Assembly (NCBI GenBank): GCA_014360055.1
Contig: JACIYH010000025.1
Span: forward strand, 1 to 32,344
Direction: 5' to 3'
Source: Bacillota bacterium
GTDB taxonomy: Bacteria; Bacillota; Sulfobacillia; JACIYH01
DNA: 32,344 nucleotides
Notes under the pieces: model-generated
Told to the model about the DNA's origin: nothing
Databases searched by the model: none
The model's input: the letters and a program-made list of their open reading frames with translations, nothing else
Translations under genes and position numbers: made by a program
Shown here: piece after piece, positions 9,226 to 16,340 of the stretch
Layout: each line of letters starts with the position of its first letter
How positions within the stretch are numbered: the first letter of the stretch is position 1

Positions 9226-10724
9226 AGCCCGACTCCCCCCCGCTCCCTTGCAAACCGGCGTGCCGCCTCCACCAGGGCGTGGGCCCAGCCCGGATAGGCG
9301 AGGGCGTGTACGTGCAGGTAAGAAGCAAACACACTGCCCCAGCGCAGGCCGTCCCAGCCCTGGCCCCAGCCCGTGCCCCGCCGCAGCCGGAAAACCATGT
9401 CCGCCACCGGCACCGCCGCCGGCAGGGAATGGTGGAACTCATGACCGCGGATGATTTCCCCCGGGGGGAAGTAGGGGTTGTCTCGCACCACTTCCGCCTC
9501 CACGTACCCGTGCCCGCGCGGGGTCGGGGACATCTCCACGTCGAAGGGGATGGCTCCCACCATCTCCCAGCGCTCCCCCTGCCAGGCGAGCGAGCGGCAA
9601 AGGTACATCAGGCCGCCGCACTCGGCGTAGACGGGTAACCCGGCGGCGATGGCCTCCCGCAGGGAGGCCCGCAGGCCCCCGTTGGCCTCCAGTTCAGCGG
9701 CAAACACCTCCGGGAAACCGCCCCCGATGTAGAGGGCCGCCACCGGCGGCAAGGCGGTGTCACGCAGTGAATCCACGAACACCAGCCGGGCTCCTGCCGC
9801 TTGCAGGCATTCCAGGTTTTCCGGGTAGTAGAAGCTGAACACCCGGTCCCTCATCACGCCCACGGGCACGCCATCACCCGCAACCCTACCGGCCGGCACC
9901 CCGTGCTGACCAACCCGGCCTGCCTCCTGCGCACCCGTGCCCGCCGGCACCGCGGCGGCTCCCTTCGGCGGGGAGACGCCCGCCTCCCCAGCACGGGCGC
10001 CCACCGGGCCGGCAAGTGCGAGCAGGCGGTCCAGGTCCACGCCCGCCTCGACGGCCCGTGCCGCCTCCGCCACCGCACCCTCGGCGAGCAGGCCATCGGG
10101 GCCCACCCTCTCGGCGGCGGGTACCAGCCCCAGGTGGCGGTCGGGCACCTCCACCTCCGGGCGCCGGGGGATGGCACCGAGCACGGGCAACCCGGCGTAC
10201 TGCTCCACCGCCGCCCGCACCAGTCGTTCCTGCCGGGGGGTGCCCACCCGGTTGAGGATCACCCCGACAAACCGCAGACCCTCTTCGAAACCGGTCACTC
10301 CCCGCACCACCGCCGCCGCCGTGCGGGTCATGCGGGTCACGTCCAGGAGGAGGACCACGGGCAAATTCAGGACGCGAGCCAGTTGAGCCGTGCTGCCCGA
10401 CCCGGCCAGATCCAGGCCGTCGAAGAGCCCCATGGCTCCCTCCACCAGGGCCAGGTCGGCGCCGGCGCTCGCCTCAAGAAAGCTCTGCCGCACCGTGTCC
10501 TCGCCCAGCATGAAGAGATCCAGGTTGCGGCAGGGCCGCCCGGCCGCCAGGGTAAGCCAGCCCGGGTCGATGTAGTCGGGTCCCTTCTTGAAGGGTTGCA
10601 CCCGCAGGCCCCGTGCCCGCAGGGCCGCACACAGGCCCATGGCCACCGTGGTCTTCCCCGATCGCCCCCGGGGTGCCGCCAGCACCAGTCCCCTCGTCCC
10701 CGGCCCCTGCTCTCCACGCCTCAC
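9216..10724 (-). CDS. CbiA/CobB-family a,c-diamide synthase; candidate siroheme amidase (DsrN-like)
   Basis: A 502-residue glutamine-dependent amidotransferase that amidates acetate side chains of a tetrapyrrole. N-terminal ATPase domain: P-loop LAAPRGRSGKTT (residues 15-26), then FKKGPDYIDPGWL and GRPCRNLD. C-terminal class I-like glutaminase: YIGGGFPEVFA, nucleophile Cys369 in YAECGGLMYL and a histidine near 471 in ASYLHVH. A poorly conserved linker lies between the domains. The family includes cobyrinate a,c-diamide synthase, CfbB (Ni-sirohydrochlorin) and DsrN (siroheme amide, next to dsrAB). No other cobalamin gene is present; the gene directly follows dsrAB-like genes (GTGA overlap) and precedes siroheme genes, which favours DsrN. 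The frame is open to 10886, but the GTG ending at 10724 has AGGGAG six bases upstream. Confidence 0.88.
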   Translation of the reverse strand: MRRGEQGPGTRGLVLAAPRGRSGKTTVAMGLCAALRARGLRVQPFKKGPDYIDPGWLTLAAGRPCRNLDLFMLGEDTVRQSFLEASAGADLALVEGAMGLFDGLDLAGSGSTAQLARVLNLPVVLLLDVTRMTRTAAAVVRGVTGFEEGLRFVGVILNRVGTPRQERLVRAAVEQYAGLPVLGAIPRRPEVEVPDRHLGLVPAAERVGPDGLLAEGAVAEAARAVEAGVDLDRLLALAGPVGARAGEAGVSPPKGAAAVPAGTGAQEAGRVGQHGVPAGRVAGDGVPVGVMRDRVFSFYYPENLECLQAAGARLVFVDSLRDTALPPVAALYIGGGFPEVFAAELEANGGLRASLREAIAAGLPVYAECGGLMYLCRSLAWQGERWEMVGAIPFDVEMSPTPRGHGYVEAEVVRDNPYFPPGEIIRGHEFHHSLPAAVPVADMVFRLRRGTGWGQGWDGLRWGSVFASYLHVHALAYPGWAHALVEAARRFARERGGVGLWR

Positions 10725-11533
10725 GGCTTCTCCCTCGCCTCTTCGCGTTCCTCCGCCCGGTCCAACCAGTCCCCCAGCCTCTCCCCGCAGGCCGCCCCGG
10801 CCCGCCACGCCTCCACCAGATCGACCACGTGCTCCACCACGCCGGGGTAATCGGGGGGCTCCGCCGGCAGGTATTCCCGGGCCCACCCCAACCGGGGGTG
10901 AAGACCGGCCCGGCCACCCGTGTAAAGGCGCACGCTAGGTCCCCGTCGGTAAGTCCCCATCAGGCCCAGGTCCGCCCCGTGGGCTCCTCCGCAATCGTTG
11001 GGACAGCCGGCCACGGAGATCCGCAGGGGGGCGGGAAGGCCGTCCCGGGCCAGCGGGAGCAGGACCTCCCCCAGCACCCTGGCAATGCCGGGCGAATCCA
11101 CCAGGGCGTTCTGGCAGTGCAGAAACCCCACGCACGCCTTCACCTGGTGCAGGGTGGGACCGGTCCCCCCGGGCAGCAGTCCTGCCAGGTGGACCTCTTC
11201 CATCAGAGCGGGCAGGCGGGCGGGATCCACGCCCACCAGTTCAAACCCCTGCCGGCTGGTCCGCCTACCCACCAGGGCGTATTCCCTTATCCACCGCGCC
11301 AGCAGCCGCAGGGTGGAAGAAGAGAGCACGCCCCCGGGGGGCAGGTGCAGGCGCAGGGTCCAGCACTCCGCACCATCCGCCGCCAGGTGACGCACCAGCC
11401 CGGGTCCCGGGTGGTCGTGCCCCACCCACTTCCCGTAATGCTCCCTCAGGAAGGAGGGGAGTTGCTCCCGGAAGTCCGCCACCAAACCGGCCGGCAGGAC
11501 CGGCTCCCCGCCGGGTTCAGGCCAGGTCGCCAC
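10721..11533 (-). CDS. DsrB-like sulfite reductase subunit without ferredoxin domain
   Basis: A 270-residue homologue of dissimilatory sulfite reductase beta subunit. Seen: LPSFLREHYGKWVGHDHPGPG (residues 25-45) resembles the DsrB N-terminus; VKACVGFLHC (Cys134, Cys140) matches the DsrB GWLHC region; RISVAGCPNDCGGAHGADLG holds Cys177 and Cys181. Together these give C-X5-C and C-X3-C, the ligand set for a siroheme-coupled [4Fe-4S] cluster. Right after this, where DsrB normally carries a ferredoxin domain of about 60 residues, the sequence goes straight to SVRLYTGGRAG and the C-terminal helices (ACGERLGDWLDRAEER). This explains the length of 270 against about 360-380 for DsrB. The GTG start at 11533 overlaps the dsrA-like end by 17 bases. 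Family assignment is good; substrate and direction are inferred. Confidence 0.85.
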   Translation of the reverse strand: MATWPEPGGEPVLPAGLVADFREQLPSFLREHYGKWVGHDHPGPGLVRHLAADGAECWTLRLHLPPGGVLSSSTLRLLARWIREYALVGRRTSRQGFELVGVDPARLPALMEEVHLAGLLPGGTGPTLHQVKACVGFLHCQNALVDSPGIARVLGEVLLPLARDGLPAPLRISVAGCPNDCGGAHGADLGLMGTYRRGPSVRLYTGGRAGLHPRLGWAREYLPAEPPDYPGVVEHVVDLVEAWRAGAACGERLGDWLDRAEEREEAREKP

Positions 11534-12392
11534 GGTCGTCCCACCCCATCTCACGCAGGATGCGGTCTCTCCCCAGCCGGTCGAGGAAGTCACCCACCCT
11601 CTCCCGGTTGCCGGCCAGGCGCGACCATACGTCCAGGAACCGCTCCCACAGGTCACCCACCACCCGGTAGTCCTCCTCCCCGGCCACGGGTACGAAGGGG
11701 ACCAGCACCCGGGCCGGGCGGGGGCAGCCGCCGGAGCGCGCCCCGTACTTGCCCCCCACCACCAGGGTGACGCCCCTCCCCTCTCGGGGGCGCTTCACCC
11801 CGATCAGGGCCAGGTCCCGGTGGGCGGCCCGCACGCAGTCATGTCCGCACCCCGCTACCGCCGGCTTACACTTGCGGGGTAGAGCGGGATACTGCTGCTC
11901 GTCCAGGAAGCGTCGGGCCAGATAGGTGGCCAGGGCGGGGGCATCCACCAGGGCTTCGTCACACCTGGCCGGACCCGCACATGCCACCACGCAGCGCAGG
12001 TCATCCCCGGTCGAGCCTACGTCCAGGCCCAGGGCATTCAATTCCCCTACCAGGGCGAGGGCTTCTTCGGGGGTCGTGTATATCTCCCACGTCCCCCCGC
12101 ACGCCAGGTGCAGCAGCCCCGCCCCCCGGCGCTCCACCAGGTCGGCCAGGGCCTCCAGCAGCCCGGCGGACATCCAGCCCCCCGCAGGGGGCAGCACCCG
12201 CAGGTACACCGACCACGGCCACTGGTCGGAACGCTGTGCCAGCCGCTGTCCCATGCCGGCGGGGAGCGGGAGGATGACTTCGGGATCCTCCGGTCCAAAA
12301 GGGGAACGGCTGCCGGTGACCGCCTCACAATACAGGGCCGTCGGGTAAGACGAACGCGAGATCTCCCCCAGGCGGTCGGGGTACCTCAGCAC
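11517..12392 (-). CDS. DsrA-like sulfite reductase subunit without ferredoxin domain
   Basis: A 291-residue homologue of dissimilatory sulfite reductase alpha subunit. Seen: the region LACGGTWEIYTTPEEAL corresponds to the DsrA segment before the cluster; CVVACAGPARCDEALVD (Cys138, Cys144) is the C-X5-C pair and CKPAVAGCGHDCVRAAHRD (Cys182, Cys186) the C-X3-C pair, followed by DLALIG. Only about ten residues later comes VTLVVGGKYGARSGG and LVPFVPV, and the end (NRERVGDFLDRLG, REMG) matches the DsrA C-terminus. The inserted ferredoxin domain of true DsrA is therefore cleanly absent. The start is uncertain: a GTG ending at 12392 overlaps the preceding dsrC-like stop (GTGCTGA), with no strong ribosome binding site; an ATG at 12425 is possible. 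It probably pairs with the following DsrB-like protein. Confidence 0.85.
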   Translation of the reverse strand: MLRYPDRLGEISRSSYPTALYCEAVTGSRSPFGPEDPEVILPLPAGMGQRLAQRSDQWPWSVYLRVLPPAGGWMSAGLLEALADLVERRGAGLLHLACGGTWEIYTTPEEALALVGELNALGLDVGSTGDDLRCVVACAGPARCDEALVDAPALATYLARRFLDEQQYPALPRKCKPAVAGCGHDCVRAAHRDLALIGVKRPREGRGVTLVVGGKYGARSGGCPRPARVLVPFVPVAGEEDYRVVGDLWERFLDVWSRLAGNRERVGDFLDRLGRDRILREMGWDDRGDLA

Positions 12393-12637
12393 TCGGGGGG
12401 CATGGGCAGGCCGGTCAACTGGCATATGCGCCGGATGGGATTGCCCGGGAAGAGGGCGTACACCCTCTTCTTGTCGAGTCCCATTTCGTTGACGAGCGTA
12501 CGCAGGTTTGGTGTGTGACCGTGCTGGCGGTAATAGCCTAAAACGTAGTCGAGCACCGCCCGCTGCTCCGGGTTGAGCCCCGACAACCTCCCGTCGCCCG
12601 GCGGTGCGGGGCCACTCGCCCCACCCTGACGGCCCAT
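12386..12637 (-). CDS. short DsrC/TusE family sulfur carrier (second paralogue)
   Basis: An 83-residue DsrC-like protein. Seen: LNPEQRAVLDYVLGYYRQHGHTPNLRTLVNEMG matches the helical core of DsrC, and RVYALFPGNPIRRICQLTG leads to the C-terminal arm with Cys72 and Cys83 separated by ten residues, the spacing of the two redox cysteines of DsrC. Compared with the canonical copy at 14522-14839 it lacks about 40 N-terminal residues, replaced by a short Gly/Pro-rich lead, and its last residue is the cysteine itself rather than one before the last. The ATG has GAGGGG six bases upstream. It directly precedes and overlaps the dsrA-like gene, so it is probably the dedicated partner of this enzyme. DsrC binds the product sulfur between its two cysteines in known systems; here that role is inferred. 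Confidence 0.85.
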   Translation of the reverse strand: MGRQGGASGPAPPGDGRLSGLNPEQRAVLDYVLGYYRQHGHTPNLRTLVNEMGLDKKRVYALFPGNPIRRICQLTGLPMPPEC

Positions 12638-12727
12638 AATTCACCCCTCGTCCGGCAGTCACCGTTTTCCTGATGGGTTCGCCGCCGGAACCAACGCCTC
12701 CTTCACCGCCACCCCCGTTTCTCCCTT

Positions 12728-14413
12728 CTACCCGTCTTGCAGGCCGTACGGCCAGGCCCATATCCCCCCCTCCAGGTAGCGGGACGGACCCAGCCCGGCG
12801 GCATCCAGCAAACGCTGGGCTTCAAATCCTCTCACGCCCATCTCGCACACGGCCACGATTTCCTGGCCCGGTAGCACTTGCTGGCGCACCTCGTCCAGGC
12901 GGTCGCGTAGCTCGGCCAGCGGGATGGCCAGGGCGGGATAGGGCAGGCGATGCGCCTCGTATTCGGCCGGTGTACGCACGTCCACCAGCAGAGGAGGCCG
13001 CGGCCCCTCCATGAGCGCTTTCAGCGCGGCCGCGCTGAGGGGCCGGGCCAGCCCGTCCCTCGCGTTGCGCGCCTGGTTGAGGGCGTGGAGACAAATGTCG
13101 AGGGCGGTGGCAAAGGGCGGCGCGTAGCCGAGATCCAGGTGGGCGGCCTGCTCCAGCGTGGCCCCGCAGGCCAGGGCGGTGGCCAGCACGTCTATGCGCT
13201 TGACCGCCTCCCCCGGACCCACCGCCTGGGCCCCCAGCAGCCGGCCGCTGGCGGCATCGGCGACCACCTTGAGGGCCAGGGGAGCGTGCATGGGATAGTA
13301 GTGCGGGGTGTCGGTGCCCGCCACCAGGGCCGTCACCACCCGGTACCCCAGGCGGCGTGCTTCCTCTTCGCCCAGCCCGGTGCGGGCCACGTTTTGCTCA
13401 GCCACCTGCAGAACGGCCGTCCCCACCACCCCGGGGAAACGCTCCTCACCCCCGGCCGCATTGGTGCCCGCCACCCGGCCCTGCTTGCCGGCAGTGGAGG
13501 CCAGGGGAAGCCACGTCTTCCGCCCCGACACCAGATGGGTGGTCTCGCAGCAATCACCGGCCGCAAATACGTCGGGGACGCTCGTCGCCTGCCGCTCGTC
13601 CACGGCGATAGCCCCCGTGGACCCGATCTCCACGCCCGCCCGCCGTGCCAGATCCACCTCCGGCACCACCCCGCAGGCCACCACCACCAGGTCGGCTTCC
13701 CCCTGCCAGGCGGACGCCCGCACGCGCAGGCCACCGTCCTCGCGGGAGATGGCGGTGACGGGCTCACCCGTCACCACCTGAATACCCATCGCCCCCAGGC
13801 GGGATTCCAGCAGCCGGGCCACATCCCGGTCCAGCAGGCCGGGGAGGAGGTGTTCGGCCGCCTCGCACACCGTGACCTGCAGTCGCCGGGCGGCGAGAGC
13901 ATCGGCCACCTCCAGGCCGATCATCCCCCCGCCCACCACCACGGCCCGGCGCCGGGGCGCCAGGGCCCGCCGCAGTCCTTCGGCATCCTCGGGCCGGTGC
14001 AGCCCGAAAACGCCCTCCTGATCCAGACCCTCGATGGGAGGCCGCCGGGGGACGGCACCGGTGGCGACGACGAGCCGGTCGTACGGGATGGTGAGGGTCT
14101 CCCCGGCCCGGCGGGCGCGCACCAGGCGTCGCTCCGGGTCGATCTCCTCCGCGGCGGTACCGGTGAGCACGCGCACCCGCTTCTCGCGCCAGAAGTACTC
14201 CTCGTCCCGCAGCACCCCGGCCGGGGTGGAGCGCAGTGGGGCCAGGGAGTCCACCAGGCCGGCCAGCAGGAAGGGGAACCCGCAACTGCCGTACGATACC
14301 AGGGGCCCCTTCTCCAGCAGGGTGATCTCAGCCTCGGGGTCAACCCGGCGTGCACGGGCGGCCGCCTTGGGCCCCGCCGCCACTCCCCCTATGACCACGA
14401 TCCGCCTCGCCAT
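12728..14413 (-). CDS. CoA-disulfide reductase / persulfide reductase with C-terminal rhodanese domain
   Basis: A 561-residue flavoprotein. Residues 1-450 are a pyridine nucleotide-disulfide oxidoreductase: FAD motif VVIGGVAAGPKAAARAR, active cysteine Cys44 in VSYGSCGFPFLL, NAD(P)H motif AVVVGGGMIGLEVADAL (about 156-172), FAAGDCCE with the second FAD contact, and a dimerisation domain. Residues about 465-561 are a rhodanese domain: LLVDVRTPAEYEAHRL and the active loop VCEMGVRG (Cys523). This is the CoADR-Rhd/Npsr architecture; known members reduce CoA disulfide, CoA persulfide or polysulfide with NAD(P)H. It lies between the two dsrC genes, 108 bases after the first and 90 bases before the second, which suggests that it handles sulfur held as persulfide or trisulfide. 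GGAGG stands ten bases before the ATG. Confidence 0.92.
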   Translation of the reverse strand: MARRIVVIGGVAAGPKAAARARRVDPEAEITLLEKGPLVSYGSCGFPFLLAGLVDSLAPLRSTPAGVLRDEEYFWREKRVRVLTGTAAEEIDPERRLVRARRAGETLTIPYDRLVVATGAVPRRPPIEGLDQEGVFGLHRPEDAEGLRRALAPRRRAVVVGGGMIGLEVADALAARRLQVTVCEAAEHLLPGLLDRDVARLLESRLGAMGIQVVTGEPVTAISREDGGLRVRASAWQGEADLVVVACGVVPEVDLARRAGVEIGSTGAIAVDERQATSVPDVFAAGDCCETTHLVSGRKTWLPLASTAGKQGRVAGTNAAGGEERFPGVVGTAVLQVAEQNVARTGLGEEEARRLGYRVVTALVAGTDTPHYYPMHAPLALKVVADAASGRLLGAQAVGPGEAVKRIDVLATALACGATLEQAAHLDLGYAPPFATALDICLHALNQARNARDGLARPLSAAALKALMEGPRPPLLVDVRTPAEYEAHRLPYPALAIPLAELRDRLDEVRQQVLPGQEIVAVCEMGVRGFEAQRLLDAAGLGPSRYLEGGIWAWPYGLQDG

Positions 14414-14521
14414 CGTGCGCTCGCCTCCCGGCTACTCCTTCCGCCCGCCCGGCCCCCGGGAGCTGCGGGCGGACGGCCAGCACCTGCCGCGACACCGGCT
14501 GTGCCGGCGACCCGGCAGGCG

Positions 14522-14839
14522 TCACACGCAACCGGTGGGCTTGGGCAGGCCAGCGATCTTGCAGGCCCCCTTGGCGGGTCCGCTGGGGAACAACTCATAG
14601 ATATACTTAAGCGTGAACCCCGTCTCCTTGCACAGCTTGCGGATCATGGGGGCGATGCCGAACTCCAGGTAGTAGTTGCGCAGGAAATTGACCACCTTCC
14701 AGTGGTCCTCCGTCATGTTCTCGATGCCTTCCATGCGGGCGAGGAATTCCGCCAGGTCATTGTTCCACAGGTCGGGATCCTGGATGAACCCGTCCTCGTC
14801 CACCTCGATCTTCTTGTCCTTGTACTCTATCTCCGGCAC
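14522..14839 (-). CDS. dsrC: DsrC family sulfur carrier protein
   Basis: A 105-residue canonical DsrC. Seen: DEDGFIQDPDLWNNDLAEFL at the N-terminus, ITEDHW-type helix (NMTEDHWKVVNFLRNYY), APMIRKLCKETG, and the C-terminal arm KGACKIAGLPKPTGCV with the two redox-active cysteines Cys93 and Cys104 ten residues apart. In sulfate reducers and sulfur oxidisers DsrC carries sulfur as a persulfide or trisulfide between these cysteines after reaction at DsrAB. Both cysteines are present, so this is a true DsrC and not a TusE-like form with one cysteine. The start is a GTG with an excellent GGAGGTG six bases upstream. It lies between the ferredoxin and the CoA-disulfide reductase genes. Confidence 0.95.
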   Translation of the reverse strand: MPEIEYKDKKIEVDEDGFIQDPDLWNNDLAEFLARMEGIENMTEDHWKVVNFLRNYYLEFGIAPMIRKLCKETGFTLKYIYELFPSGPAKGACKIAGLPKPTGCV

Positions 14840-14953
14840 TCCTCACACCTCCGTTCAGTTCACACACCGGGACGCCGCGCCTGGCAGGCCGACTGCACCG
14901 GGACGCAGCCAGGCCCACCGGGGGCCCCATCACCGGCGCGCCCCTCTACCCCA

Positions 14954-15142
14954 TCAGAGTTCCTGCACCACGATGGCGGCCTGCTCGCACACCGCCTCGC
15001 AGGAGCGGCAACCCATGCAGTCGTCGGGGTTACCGGTAACTTCGACTTTACCATCGTTCAGCACCAGGATCAAGGCTGGGCAGACCTCCACGCACTTGCC
15101 GCAACCCTCGCACTTGTCCGCATCCACGTTGACCAGGTACAC
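14954..15142 (-). CDS. 2[4Fe-4S] ferredoxin
   Basis: A 62-residue bacterial-type ferredoxin, an electron carrier in the cytosol. Two full cluster motifs are visible: Cys11, 14, 17, 21 (CEGCGKCVEVCP) and Cys42, 45, 48, 52 (CMGCRSCEAVCE). Nothing is fused to it. The GTG start has AAGGGA about six bases upstream. Its place between the transporter and dsrC, in a cluster whose DsrA- and DsrB-like proteins have lost their own ferredoxin domains, makes it a candidate electron donor (or acceptor) for that enzyme. That link is inference. Confidence 0.93.
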   Translation of the reverse strand: MYLVNVDADKCEGCGKCVEVCPALILVLNDGKVEVTGNPDDCMGCRSCEAVCEQAAIVVQEL

Positions 15143-15167
15143 GTCCGTTCCCTTTCCTTTCTACGGA

Positions 15168-15201
15168 GCGGTGGGCGCGCGGTACCCCGTGCGCCCACCG
15201 C
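15168..15201 (-). other. strong hairpin between transporter and ferredoxin genes
   Basis: Bases 15168-15178 and 15191-15201 form a perfect 11 base-pair stem (GCGGTGGGCGC with its complement); three more pairs can form inside the 12-base loop. On the minus strand no T-run follows; the ferredoxin ribosome binding site comes instead. An mRNA processing, stability or attenuation element fits better than a simple terminator. Confidence 0.6.
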
Positions 15202-15251
15202 CCTCGTGCTACAACACTCGCGACAGCACCGGACCTTGCCAGACCTCCGCG

Positions 15252-16334
15252 TTACCCGGCCGGGAACAGGATGCCCCCGAAGACCAGGTAGGCCACACCC
15301 AGGGCCAGCACGGTATTGAAGATGGTGGCGATGATATACACCATGGTGGGCCCAAAGCCCAGCCGCTTGAACTCGCCGAAGGAGAGTTCCAGGCCGATGC
15401 ACACGAACGCCAGGGCGAAGGCCCATTCGCGGAAGTTCCCCGCCATCTTAACGGTATCCTTGCTGAGCAGACCCAGGCTCAGGATGAGGGACACCACGAC
15501 GAACCCGATCACGAACTTGGGGAAGCGGTCCCAGATGACCCTGGCGCTGGGCCGCTCGCCCGTGCCGCCGTTGCGGCGCTCGACCACGGTGGTGAAGTAG
15601 AGGGCCAGGATGAAGGCCACCACACCGATGAGAGCGTTCTGGGACATCTTCACGATGGAGGCCACCTTCATGGCCGCCTCACTGTGGATGGCCCCCGCGC
15701 CTACCACCGCCGCCGTGGTATCGATGTTGCCCCCGAACCAGGCACCCGCCACCTGTGTGGGCAAGCCCCAGGCGTGGGCCAGGTAGGGCATCAACACCAT
15801 CAGAGGAAGGGCCGTGAAGATGACCAGGGCGGTGATGTAGGTCAGCTCCTCCTTGCCGGCCAGCACCGACCCCGCCGCCGCGATGGCGGCCGATACACCA
15901 CAGATGGAGATGGCGGTGGCCATCACGGCCCGCATCTTCTCGGGCAGTCTGAAGACACCTCCCAGCCAGTAGGTGAACAGGAACACGCAGGTGACCATGA
16001 TGAGAGCCTGTACGATGCCCTTGCCGCCCACGACACCGATTTCCTTGATGTTCACCTTGAGGCCCAGCAGCACGAGACCGATCTTCAGGAACAGCTCCGT
16101 CCTGACCGCCGGCATGATGAACTGCTTGGTGCCGGTGACGGTGAGGATGATGTTCGCGATGAGACCCAGGGCGGCGGCCCAGAGCGGGTATTCCAGAGCC
16201 TTGTGCACACCCGGGTGGTTGGAGAGGTAGTTGGTCAGCACCGCGAGGCCGACGATCAGCGCCAGGCCCAGGATCAGGCCCGCAGTCTTATTTGTCGGAG
16301 CCGGCCTGACAGCCGTACCCGGTTGACTCGACAC
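15252..16334 (-). CDS. YeiH/UPF0324 family membrane protein (putative sulfate/sulfite exporter)
   Basis: A 360-residue integral membrane protein of the YeiH family (Cons_hypoth698, annotated as putative sulfate exporter). Nine or ten hydrophobic segments alternate with short loops; family stretches are KIGLVLLGLKVNIKEIG, ATAISICGVSAAIAAAG, AGAWFGGNIDTTAAVVGAG and a C-terminal FVCIGLELSFGEFKRLG repeat-like half. The GTG start has GGGGGTG eight bases upstream, inside the end of a 35-residue membrane ORF; the two are seven bases apart. Other family members carry an extra N-terminal helix with a DWW-type motif, which here seems to be that separate ORF. First large gene of the sulfur cluster; transport of sulfite, sulfate or a sulfonate is plausible from context but not shown. 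Confidence 0.88.
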   Translation of the reverse strand: MSSQPGTAVRPAPTNKTAGLILGLALIVGLAVLTNYLSNHPGVHKALEYPLWAAALGLIANIILTVTGTKQFIMPAVRTELFLKIGLVLLGLKVNIKEIGVVGGKGIVQALIMVTCVFLFTYWLGGVFRLPEKMRAVMATAISICGVSAAIAAAGSVLAGKEELTYITALVIFTALPLMVLMPYLAHAWGLPTQVAGAWFGGNIDTTAAVVGAGAIHSEAAMKVASIVKMSQNALIGVVAFILALYFTTVVERRNGGTGERPSARVIWDRFPKFVIGFVVVSLILSLGLLSKDTVKMAGNFREWAFALAFVCIGLELSFGEFKRLGFGPTMVYIIATIFNTVLALGVAYLVFGGILFPAG

Positions 16335-16340
16335 TCCGCA

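Noticed and set aside
9216-10724. Reading the CbiA-family gene as proof of cobalamin synthesis
   Set aside because: No other cobalamin gene is in the window and the context is siroheme and sulfur; the family also includes DsrN and CfbB.
14495-14507. Short inverted repeat CCGGC-TGT-GCCGG after dsrC
   Set aside because: Five-pair stem without a T-run; too weak to call a terminator in DNA of this composition.
12950-15319. 789-residue plus-strand open frame opposite the CoADR, dsrC and ferredoxin genes
   Set aside because: Low-complexity composition, crosses several real genes and their spacers, no ribosome binding site or recognisable motif.
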